DNA from: Chloroflexota bacterium
Lineage (GTDB): Bacteria > Chloroflexota > Dehalococcoidia > UBA1127 > JACQUN01
DNA length: 12,352 nucleotides
Assembly: GCA_016210285.1 (NCBI GenBank)
Contig: JACQUN010000112.1
Span: forward strand, 1 to 12,352
Reading direction: 5' to 3'
The position numbers and the translations under genes were made by a program. Numbering within the stretch: the stretch's first letter is position 1; the number at the start of each line of letters is the position of its first letter. Positions 1-5,626 of the stretch are shown piece by piece. Under the pieces are notes generated by a model. The model did not search any database. It was given only the letters and a program-made list of their open reading frames with translations, and was not told the DNA's origin.

Positions 1-274
1 CTGTGGTCCGTACCTCGTCCCCCTCCTTGACGGCCTTCTCCTCGCCCAGGATCACCGCGCCGACGTTGTCCTCTTCCAGGTTGAGGGCGATGCCGTAGAC
101 ATTGCCAGGAAACCCCAGGAGCTCCGTGTAACGGCACCCTGCCAGGCCGTGGATGCGGGCGACGCCATCCCCCACCTCCACCACGACGCCCACGTCCACC
201 ATCGTGACCTGGGCACCGAAACCCTCAATCTGTCGCTTGATGACCGAGGCGATGTCCTGCCCCCGAATGGCCAC
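1..274 (-). CDS. atpA: ATP synthase F1 subunit alpha, N-terminal part (cut by window edge)
   Basis: This is the first 91 codons of the alpha subunit of the F1 head, the non-catalytic nucleotide-binding partner of beta. The gene leaves the window at its left edge. The N-terminus starts MAIRGQDIASVIKRQIEGF and continues with VGDGVARIHGL and then GIALNLEEDNVGAVILG, which is the usual alpha-subunit beta-barrel domain. The start is a GTG at 272-274. It is chosen because AGGGAGG at 281-287 lies 6 bases upstream and because the family begins with this MAIR-type sequence. The P-loop would lie outside the window. Its upstream neighbour is the acquired-looking two-gene cassette rather than atpH, so atpA translation depends on its own strong ribosome binding site. 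Identity is near certain. Confidence 0.96.
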   Translation of the reverse strand, partial: MAIRGQDIASVIKRQIEGFGAQVTMVDVGVVVEVGDGVARIHGLAGCRYTELLGFPGNVYGIALNLEEDNVGAVILGEEKAVKEGDEVRTT

Positions 275-288
275 GGTGCACCTCCCTG

Positions 289-774
289 TTAAACCTCAAA
301 CTGGCGCGGGTCTCGCATCAGCTTATAGTCCCAGGGTACATTATCCAGCTTTGCGGAATCCATGTCCCTCATAAGGGCAGCAATGCGATCAATGACCTGC
401 TCTCGCCCGTCTCGCCACGCTTTTCTCAACACTGCCTCCTGTTGCTCCTCTACGGCCCCTTGCAGATGCAAAGGGGCGCCTTGAGCTCGAAAAAAGCGCA
501 CTCGGCGTTTCAATCCCTTTTCGTCGTCCACCCACTGCGCCCCCTCAAAGCGAACCTCATAGCTAGGCCAAGTCCCCTCTAGCCACGCATGAATATTGCG
601 AGTAGGGTTCTGTTTAGGCCACGAGGCAGTAATGTCTGGTATGCCCCATCTCATTTGAGTCCAGGCGACATCAGTTTCAGGAATATGACGCGTCATCGCA
701 TCACGTATTACCTGCTTTACTTCCGACAACAACTTCTGTAGAAGCAACGTCTCTGGAAACGAGCCTGCAAGCAT
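289..774 (-). CDS. Uncharacterised 161-residue protein, candidate immunity/partner of the upstream ART/TNT-like protein
   Basis: I do not recognise the family. The start is an ATG at 772-774, preceded by a G-rich Shine-Dalgarno-like stretch (GGGGGG around 783-788). The open frame extends upstream to 933, but that extension only reads the previous gene out of frame. The 161-residue product has no signal peptide or membrane segment. It looks like a soluble alpha/beta protein: an N-terminal amphipathic helix (residues 8-30), then a tryptophan-rich middle (W38, W43, W52, W64, W69, W81) with strand-like stretches such as IHAWLEGTWPSYEVRFEG, and a charged helical C-terminus. It begins 22 bases after the stop of the ART/TNT-like gene and ends 14 bases before atpA. 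GC is near 49%, far below the flanking atp genes. Its size, solubility and position suggest an immunity or antitoxin protein, but that is inference from context. A chaperone or an unrelated passenger gene is also possible. Confidence 0.7.
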   Translation of the reverse strand: MLAGSFPETLLLQKLLSEVKQVIRDAMTRHIPETDVAWTQMRWGIPDITASWPKQNPTRNIHAWLEGTWPSYEVRFEGAQWVDDEKGLKRRVRFFRAQGAPLHLQGAVEEQQEAVLRKAWRDGREQVIDRIAALMRDMDSAKLDNVPWDYKLMRDPRQFEV

Positions 775-795
775 CACCACACCCCCCTGCTGGAC

Positions 796-823
796 ATTAT
801 ACGTCCAAGGGCGAAATGGCGAA
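796..823 (-). promoter_or_regulatory. Candidate internal promoter for the second cassette gene
   Basis: On the minus strand a perfect -10 hexamer TATAAT lies at 796-801, overlapping the TAA stop of the first cassette gene. A weak -35 candidate TTCGCC lies at 818-823 with a 16-base spacer. Transcription would start near 789, about 14 bases before the ATG at 774. The -10 sits in a short inverted repeat (GGAC/GTCC arms in GGACGTATAATGTCC) that could be a small operator. The -35 is poor, so this is only a candidate. Confidence 0.4.
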
Positions 824-1159
824 TACAAAAGCTGGTTGGTCAGTCGCAGCTTCCCAGCCACCACCTGGTTGTCCAAACGCGGGCTGCACTCTTCGCAAAG
901 GAACAGACCACGATGGCAACTCATCTTCCGCATAGGGGCCTACGCGATGGGTAGGAACAGCAGGCAAAGCCAGATAGCGCTGAGCCTCAGACCTACGGTT
1001 GTACCTATCTGGTGAATACCAAGTCGGCCCAACTCCACTTAGTGTCATGATGATGGATGTACTTTGAACAGCATAAGCTTCAGCGGGACCAACGTAACGA
1101 TAGAAGAGGAGGGTTCTTGTGATCGGATATTGCCCACGTGGATTAACTTCTTGGGTCAC
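797..1159 (-). CDS. Stand-alone ADP-ribosyltransferase/TNT-like domain protein (putative NAD-targeting toxin)
   Basis: This encodes 120 residues from a GTG at 1157-1159. The start overlaps the atpH TGA in a GTGA junction, and GAGG at 1167-1170 lies 7 bases upstream, so translation is probably coupled to atpH. Visible features, in order, are FYRYVGPAEA (residues 19-28), with R21 placed like the first NAD-contacting basic residue of ART-fold toxins; TWYSPDRY (46-53); THRVGP (70-75); and VQPAFGQPGGGWEA (91-104). The last resembles the FGQPGGG signature near the end of TNT-type NAD+ glycohydrolase domains known from Mycobacterium CpnT. In those proteins the domain sits at the C-terminus of long exported polypeptides. 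Here it is the entire protein, with no signal peptide, membrane segment or delivery module. GC is about 49%. The function (NAD+ hydrolysis or ADP-ribosylation) is inferred from motif resemblance and is uncertain. That it is a real gene is better supported, by the clean start, low-GC block and coherent C-terminus. Confidence 0.62.
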   Translation of the reverse strand: MTQEVNPRGQYPITRTLLFYRYVGPAEAYAVQSTSIIMTLSGVGPTWYSPDRYNRRSEAQRYLALPAVPTHRVGPYAEDELPSWSVPLRRVQPAFGQPGGGWEAATDQPAFVFAISPLDV

Positions 1160-1701
1160 AGCGTCGCCTCGGCCAGGGTCTTCTTCATGGCCTCGAGGCG
1201 GCCCTTGACGCTCCCGTCAATGACCCGGTCGTCCAGTCTTATGATAAGCCCCCCCACGATGGAGGGGTCCACCCGCGCGCGGACCCGCACCTCCTGGCCC
1301 CACAGCTCGGAGAGCCGCTGGGCGATACGCCCCTGGTCCCCGTCGGAGAGGGGGAGTGCGCTGATAACCTCGGCCTGCCGGATGCCCAGACGAGCATCCA
1401 TGAGGCGCCGGTACTCCGAGAGGATGGCGGGGGCAAGCTGCACCACCCGTCGCTGCGCCAGGAGCGCCAGGAGGTTGTGGGCCAGGAAGTTCAGGTGGGG
1501 CAGCACCTCTTTGATGGCGTGAAGCTTGTCCTGGAACCTGACCCCAGGGGAGTCGAGGAGGGCAGCAAACTCCGGATTCCGGACGGCCGTGGCGATGTCC
1601 GCAAGGTCCTCCAGCCACTGCTCAAGCTGGCCCCACGCGACGGCGATCTGGAAGACCGCCTGAGCGTACCGCCTGGGGGAGGGAAGGGAGCGTCCCGGCA
1701 T
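1156..1701 (-). CDS. atpH: ATP synthase F1 subunit delta (OSCP-like stator subunit)
   Basis: This 181-residue peripheral-stalk subunit joins the top of the F1 head to the b subunits. The N-terminal six-helix domain begins with RRYAQAVFQIA (residues 10-20). The C-terminus carries the family hallmark VDPSIVGGLIIRLDDRVIDG (144-163), followed by KGRLEAM. Length is normal for the family. The ATG at 1699-1701 is 5 bases after the atpF stop, with a G-rich ribosome binding region inside the end of atpF. The stop overlaps the GTG of the ART/TNT-like gene, so the operon continues into the foreign-looking cassette instead of directly into atpA. The subunit itself looks intact. Confidence 0.95.
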   Translation of the reverse strand: MPGRSLPSPRRYAQAVFQIAVAWGQLEQWLEDLADIATAVRNPEFAALLDSPGVRFQDKLHAIKEVLPHLNFLAHNLLALLAQRRVVQLAPAILSEYRRLMDARLGIRQAEVISALPLSDGDQGRIAQRLSELWGQEVRVRARVDPSIVGGLIIRLDDRVIDGSVKGRLEAMKKTLAEATL

Positions 1702-1706
1702 ACCCG

Positions 1707-2213
1707 CTACCCCCTCCCCTTGGGAAGGTTGGTGCTCTCCGCCAGCACCTTCTCGATGAGCTCGCGATGGGCATCCCGGTCCAGGGTGCGCTCGATGACC
1801 CGCTCAGCCGCCAGGACCGCCAGCTCCGCAAAGTGGCGGCGGACCTCCTCCAGGGCAGCATCCCGCTCCCGCTGGATCTCCTGAAGGGCCCGCTGGCGGG
1901 AGGCCTCCATCTGCTGTCGGATGCGCTCTCGCTCCTCCGCCAGGTAGCGCTCGGCCTGCTGGCGGGCCTGTTCCAGCAGGGCCTGGCCCTCCCGATGGGA
2001 CTGCTCCAGCCGCTGCTGCATCTCTTCCTGGGCCTTCGCAGCCGCCTGCCTCACGCGCTCCGCCTCCTCCAGGCTCTCCCGGATCCGGTTCGAGCGCTGG
2101 TCCAGCATCGCCAGGATGCGCTTGTACCCGAAGAAGTACAGAACCCCCAGCAGGATGATGAAGTTGACCAGGTACACGATGAGACTGGGGAGGTGAAACC
2201 CCAGCTTTTCCAT
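1707..2213 (-). CDS. atpF: ATP synthase F0 subunit b (peripheral stalk)
   Basis: This encodes 168 residues. One N-terminal membrane helix (about residues 8-27, LPSLIVYLVNFIILLGVLYF) is followed by FGYKRILAMLDQRSNRIRESL, a junction typical of subunit b. A long, heavily charged coiled coil rich in E, R, Q and A then runs to about residue 150, the part that dimerises and binds delta. The ATG at 2211-2213 is preferred over an in-frame GTG five codons upstream, because GGAGGG at 2221-2226 lies 7 bases before the ATG and would be inside the gene if the GTG were used. Only one b-type gene is visible, which suggests a b2 homodimer rather than b/b'. It lies 54 bases after atpE. Confidence 0.95.
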   Translation of the reverse strand: MEKLGFHLPSLIVYLVNFIILLGVLYFFGYKRILAMLDQRSNRIRESLEEAERVRQAAAKAQEEMQQRLEQSHREGQALLEQARQQAERYLAEERERIRQQMEASRQRALQEIQRERDAALEEVRRHFAELAVLAAERVIERTLDRDAHRELIEKVLAESTNLPKGRG

Positions 2214-2267
2214 TTTCCAGCCCTCCACCTTCAGGAACGGCGTTCCTCTCCGACCGCTCTGGCGGCT

Positions 2268-2564
<297 letters not shown>

Positions 2565-2578
2565 CTATCCGCTGGTGC

Positions 2579-2677
2579 CTACTCCTGACGACTGGCCAAG
2601 AGGGCAACCGCCACCCCCGCCGCGCCGGCTGCCAGGCCGAGGGCTGCCAGTACCAGCGCCAGAGTGATGAACTCCAT
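2579..2677 (-). CDS. Small 32-residue single-span membrane peptide between atpB and atpE
   Basis: I do not recognise this peptide. The ATG at 2675-2677 follows a strong ribosome binding site, AGGAGGGA at 2681-2688, spaced about 4-5 bases. The reading frame closes with TAG at 2579-2581, and atpE starts 29 bases further on. The product begins MEFITLALVLAALGLAAGAA, continues as a hydrophobic Gly/Ala helix and ends in the polar tail ASRQE. It is therefore almost certainly a single transmembrane helix. The small-residue spacing (GLAAGAAG) would suit close helix packing, as in c-subunit helix 1, so a role in F0 assembly or around the c ring is conceivable but unproven. It is too short for ordinary gene callers. 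Alternatives are a leader peptide that tunes atpE translation or the remnant of a larger gene. Confidence 0.6.
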   Translation of the reverse strand: MEFITLALVLAALGLAAGAAGVAVALLASRQE

Positions 2678-2699
2678 GACTCCCTCCTACCTGCCCCAA

Positions 2700-2864
2700 C
2701 AGGGTGATGAAAAACCCTTTTCGACCATCTCCCTGCCCCCTTTCCTTCGCCAGGCTCAGGACAGGCTCTGGCCAGGAAGGGGGGGTACATTGTATCCGGG
2801 GAACGCCCCCAGACCCCCGTCAAAGGGGCTTCGCCCCTCCGATCACCCCTTTTTCAACAGCCTG
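2700..2864. repeat. Putative MITE-like / palindromic repeat element inside the atp operon
   Basis: A 165-base block fills the space between the atpB stop and the small membrane ORF. The ends are imperfect terminal inverted repeats: CAGGGTGATGAAAAA (2700-2714, plus strand) and CAGGCTGTTGAAAAA (2850-2864, read on the minus strand) match at 13 of 15 positions. Inside are two stem-loops. One has arms around 2744-2753 and 2768-2780 (GCCAG 2749-2753 pairs with CTGGC 2768-2772) and a core with two copies of CAGGCTC. The other is GGGGC-TTC-GCCCC at 2825-2837. No transposase or obvious target duplication is seen. The element abuts the atpB TAG, so it would be transcribed as part of the operon mRNA and could affect processing or stability. 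The mobile nature is inferred. Confidence 0.55.
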
Positions 2865-3779
2865 CTACTGGTGCTCCTCTTCGTGGGGGGTCAGCGCCAC
2901 CGCAGCAAAGACCAGGGTCAGCCCGGCAAAGATAAGCGCCTGCACAAAGCCCACCAGGATCTCCAGTCCGTAGAAGGGGATGGTGAACACAAAGGTGACC
3001 AGGAAGGCGGAGACCAGCAACAGGAGCTCCCCCGCCGTCATGTTGCCGAACAACCGGAAGGTAAAGCTTACAACCCGGACCAGCTCGCTGGTCAACTCCA
3101 GGAAGCCCACGAAGACCTGGATGAGCCCCATGAGCAGCCTCCCCCGGAGCAGGTCGCCGAAACGGAAGAACTTCCCGAAGTAGCGGAGACCGAACTCGCG
3201 CAGCCCCAGACCCTCCACAAAGACGAAGGAGATCAGCGCCAGGGCCAACGGCATGTTCAGGTCGGTGCCGGCGGGGCGAAGGAGCGCTGCCTCTAGCTTG
3301 CCGTCATGGAGAAAGCCCAGGGACTGGTACAGAGGCAGCAGGCCCATCCAGGCGTTGAAGGCTACAAAGAGGAAGATGGTGGCAATGACGGGCAGCAGCT
3401 TCCTCCCGCGCTCTTTGCCCACCACCCCCTCGACGAAGCCCAGCAGCCCCTCCACCAGCACCTCGACGAAGTTCTGGACGCCTCGCGGGACGAGGCGCAT
3501 CCTTGCGGTGCCCAGCACGAAGAGCAGGATCAGAAGGCCCGTGGTGATGAAGGAGGAGAGCATGGTGTTCGTAAGAGAGAACGCGTTCCCGTGGACAGAC
3601 GCGCCCGGGTGCTCTCCCACCACCACCTGCGGGGGGAGATGCACCCCGGGGACTGGGAGGAACCCCTTCCCCTTGCCCAGAAAGGCGGCCCCGATCGCCC
3701 CGGTAATGAAGCCTGCAAGACCCAGGGCCAGAACGGCTATGGCAGCCAGCAGCAGAAGGCGCTTGACAGTCTGACTCAC
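2865..3779 (-). CDS. atpB: ATP synthase F0 subunit a (proton channel)
   Basis: This 304-residue polytopic stator subunit provides the proton half-channels facing the c ring. The essential arginine is R242 in SFTFRLFGNMTAGE, and the conserved glutamine of the last helix is Q280 in VGFVQALIFAGLT. N-terminal hydrophobic segments (about 8-34 and 72-92) flank an external loop with PVPGVHLPPQ. The start GTG (3777-3779, GTG AGT CAG) lies 4 bases after the stop of the preceding AtpZ/I-like gene and has only a weak ribosome binding site, so coupling to that gene is likely. A longer reading to 3866 would only translate the upstream gene out of frame. Downstream is the inverted-repeat element. Confidence 0.95.
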   Translation of the reverse strand: MSQTVKRLLLLAAIAVLALGLAGFITGAIGAAFLGKGKGFLPVPGVHLPPQVVVGEHPGASVHGNAFSLTNTMLSSFITTGLLILLFVLGTARMRLVPRGVQNFVEVLVEGLLGFVEGVVGKERGRKLLPVIATIFLFVAFNAWMGLLPLYQSLGFLHDGKLEAALLRPAGTDLNMPLALALISFVFVEGLGLREFGLRYFGKFFRFGDLLRGRLLMGLIQVFVGFLELTSELVRVVSFTFRLFGNMTAGELLLLVSAFLVTFVFTIPFYGLEILVGFVQALIFAGLTLVFAAVALTPHEEEHQ

Positions 3780-3783
3780 GGCA

Positions 3784-4029
3784 CTACTTGGTGTGCTCCT
3801 TCCCCCTATTTTTGGCCTGGGAGTTGTTCCCAGCCAGCATGGGCCACACCATGCGGTACAGGCCATAGGAGGCTACAACAACCCCCAGCACAACCCCCAG
3901 AAGCGTAAAGAGCGCCCCTGTCCCCAACCGACGGTCGAGCCAGAGGCCGCCGAGGATGCCCCCTATGATGCAGAAGGCAACATACCAGCCCAGGCCGGTC
4001 AGCCTCAGAGCCCAGACCCACCACACCAC
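3784..4029 (-). CDS. AtpZ/AtpI-like small membrane protein
   Basis: This 81-residue protein has two transmembrane helices (about residues 10-30 and 38-58). The connection GGILGGLWLDRRLGTG (23-38) is typical of AtpZ/AtpI-type proteins found at the head of bacterial atp operons. A polar tail, AGNNSQAKNRGKEHTK, ends the protein. Members of this group have been linked to c-ring assembly and to Mg/Ca uptake; which applies here cannot be told. The start is a GTG at 4027-4029 with another GTG directly after it, preceded by a GGGGGTGGAG stretch. It is the first gene after the operon promoter and ends 4 bases before the atpB start. Assignment to the group is fairly sure; AtpZ versus AtpI is not settled. 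Confidence 0.82.
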   Translation of the reverse strand: MVWWVWALRLTGLGWYVAFCIIGGILGGLWLDRRLGTGALFTLLGVVLGVVVASYGLYRMVWPMLAGNNSQAKNRGKEHTK

Positions 4030-4054
4030 GCTCCACCCCCAAGAAACCTAGTGA

Positions 4055-4083
4055 AGTCTATCACGACGATTCCCGCCCGTCAA
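4055..4083 (-). promoter_or_regulatory. Promoter of the atp operon
   Basis: On the minus strand TTGACG (4078-4083) and TAGACT (4055-4060) are separated by exactly 17 bases, a good sigma70-type pair (5/6 and 4/6 matches). Transcription would start near 4048, giving a short leader of about 18 bases before the GTG of the AtpZ/I-like gene. It lies between the preceding terminator and the first operon gene, exactly where an operon promoter is expected. Confidence 0.7.
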
Positions 4084-4104
4084 CAGCGGCGGCTGCGTTC
4101 TGGG

Positions 4105-4153
4105 CCAGGGCACAAAGAAGACCCCCCAGTGGGGGGTCTTCTTTGTGCCCTGG
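4105..4153. terminator. Perfect 23-bp inverted repeat, bidirectional-type intrinsic terminator
   Basis: The arms 4105-4127 and 4131-4153 are perfectly complementary over 23 bases with a 3-base loop. The inner part is a run of six C/G pairs capped by GAC/GTC. It is flanked symmetrically by AAAGAA and TTCTTT, so each strand has a GC stem followed by a T-rich tract. It lies 21 bases past the stop of the nuclease-domain gene (minus strand) and just before the atp promoter, so it separates two transcription units. No plus-strand gene points into it. Confidence 0.8.
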
Positions 4154-4174
4154 CGTGAGGAGCACATCCCCAGG

Positions 4175-4729
4175 CTAGGAGCCTTTCCCCTTGCCCAGGT
4201 CCTCCAGATTCAAGCCCTCAATGAAGTCCTTGAAGGCGGACAGCTTCTTTACCTCATCCTCAGCTACGGCGCCCGTCCTCTCACCCTTGGCCTCCCCACC
4301 CTCCCCCTGCACTATCGGCTTCCCTTCCTTGTCCAGCAGCACCGCGGCCTTGTCCAGCACGTTCTCCTCGGCGAAAATAGGCACCTTCTCCCGAACCGCC
4401 AGGGCGATGGCATCGCTTGGGCGGGAGTCCACCTCCAGCATCTTCCCGTCCACCTCGAGAACAATCTTGGCGAAGAAGGTGTCATCCTGCAGGTCGCTCA
4501 CCACCACGTGCCTGACTGCTGCCCCAAGGGCGTGAATGGTGTTGCGAAGGAGGTCGTGGGTCAGGGGCCTCGGTACGGAGACATCCTGCAGCTTCACCGC
4601 AATGGCATCCGCCTCGGCGGGGCCAATCCAGATGGGCAGGTACCGATCAGTCTTGCGCTCCTTGAGGATCACCACCCGCTGGTAGTTCATCAGACTGACT
4701 CTGATGCTATCAATCGCCATCTCAAGCAT
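4175..4729 (-). CDS. Bifunctional nuclease (BFN/DUF151) domain protein
   Basis: This 184-residue protein is probably cytoplasmic. The BFN domain covers about residues 5-135. Its hallmarks are YLPIWIGPAEADAIA (30-44), RPLTHDLL (54-61) and the strongly conserved VDSRPSDAIALAVR (100-113), followed by VPIFAEENVLDKA. Plant and some bacterial members have reported DNase and RNase activity, but for most bacterial members the role is unknown. The C-terminal 50 residues are a polar linker and a short helix (SAFKDFIEGLNLEDLG) without a UVR domain. The ATG at 4727-4729 has GGAGG 6 bases upstream. The gene has its own near-consensus promoter and its own terminator, so it appears to be a single-gene unit between the HAD gene and the atp operon. 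Confidence 0.9.
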   Translation of the reverse strand: MLEMAIDSIRVSLMNYQRVVILKERKTDRYLPIWIGPAEADAIAVKLQDVSVPRPLTHDLLRNTIHALGAAVRHVVVSDLQDDTFFAKIVLEVDGKMLEVDSRPSDAIALAVREKVPIFAEENVLDKAAVLLDKEGKPIVQGEGGEAKGERTGAVAEDEVKKLSAFKDFIEGLNLEDLGKGKGS

Positions 4730-4760
4730 GGCCAGCCTCCTCGGTCACTCCCCACGGAGC

Positions 4761-4789
4761 ATTGTAATCCCGTGCCTGGGGGGTGTCAA
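4761..4789 (-). promoter_or_regulatory. Near-consensus promoter of the nuclease-domain gene
   Basis: On the minus strand a perfect TTGACA (4784-4789) and TACAAT (4761-4766) are 17 bases apart. This is the best promoter in the window. The TGA stop of the HAD gene (4786-4788) lies inside the -35 box. Transcription would start near 4754, about 25 bases before the ATG at 4729. Confidence 0.8.
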
Positions 4790-5571
4790 TGTGAGGCAGA
4801 CACCCACCCAGGGCCACCAGAGCCGTCCAGGGACACCAGGGCCGCAGGGAGCTCCCGCAGGGAAGGGATACGGGCGTCGGGCTCAGCCACCTGCTCCCTG
4901 GGGTCGAGGCAGTCCACCTGGATGGCCCGCAGACCAGCCCGTTGGGCGCCAAAGATATCCGCCCGGGGATGGTCCCCCACGTGCGCTGTTTCCCCGGGCG
5001 CAACACCCAGCCGCTCCAGGGTCATCAGGAAGATGCCGATGGCAGGCTTGGACAGGCCTACCTCGTCGGAGAAGGTCAGGGCGTCGAAGTAGTCCAGGAT
5101 GCCCCTCCTTCTGAGCAACTCCCGCAGCACGGACCCCGGCGTTACGCCAGTGTTGGAGATGAGGCCCAGGTGCAGCCCCTGCCCTCGAAGGGATACCAGG
5201 ACCTCTGGAACCCCTGGGGCCAGGTTCGGACTCTGGACCCAGATGCTGCCACCATAGAAGCCGGCAATCCTCTCCCTGGCTTCCCCAGGCAAGCGGCCGG
5301 ACAGGCCAGGCTCCACCATCTCCAGGTAAAGGGCTATCTGCTCCTGGAAGGAGAGGTCCTGCTCCCTGGTCCGCAGGTCCTCGGCAATGCGGAAGCACTC
5401 CCGCCCGGCCGCCTCAATCCGCTCCAGGGGATAGTGCAGGCCGGTTTCCTCGAGGAGCCTGCAAGTTTGAGCCGCCCGATAGCGGGCTCGCGCTGCCCAG
5501 GCCTCCCGACGGTCCAGGAGCAACGTCTGCCACAGGTCGAACGTCACGGCACGCAACGGTGTCATGTCCAC
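4786..5571 (-). CDS. HAD-superfamily hydrolase (phosphatase-like)
   Basis: This 261-residue soluble protein has all four HAD motif positions. Motif I is VTFDLWQTLL with nucleophile D12. Motif II is GLISNTG with S139. Motif III is K175 in GLSKPAIGIF. Motif IV is HVGDHPRADIFGA with D200 and D205. A helical cap fills residues 20-115. In motif I the usual second Asp (general acid/base) is a Trp (W14), so this is a DxWxT variant. This is known in some HAD subgroups, but it leaves the reaction in doubt. The substrate cannot be predicted. The start is the GTG at 5569-5571 with AAGGA 6 bases upstream; an ATG two codons later is possible. It lies 55 bases after the DUF3999 gene with no clear promoter, so it may share that transcript. 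Its stop lies within the next promoter. Confidence 0.88.
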   Translation of the reverse strand: MDMTPLRAVTFDLWQTLLLDRREAWAARARYRAAQTCRLLEETGLHYPLERIEAAGRECFRIAEDLRTREQDLSFQEQIALYLEMVEPGLSGRLPGEARERIAGFYGGSIWVQSPNLAPGVPEVLVSLRGQGLHLGLISNTGVTPGSVLRELLRRRGILDYFDALTFSDEVGLSKPAIGIFLMTLERLGVAPGETAHVGDHPRADIFGAQRAGLRAIQVDCLDPREQVAEPDARIPSLRELPAALVSLDGSGGPGWVSASH

Positions 5572-5626
5572 CCGATGTCCTTCCCTATCATGGCACCCGT
5601 GGTGTCTGGCTTCCCAACAGCTTGCC

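Noticed and set aside
289..1159. The two cassette ORFs as one gene broken by a frameshift near 800-930
   Set aside because: Each frame has its own plausible start and ribosome binding site. The first frame stays protein-like to its stop (FGQPGGGWEAATDQPAFVF), so the overlapping part of the second frame is best explained as out-of-frame reading.
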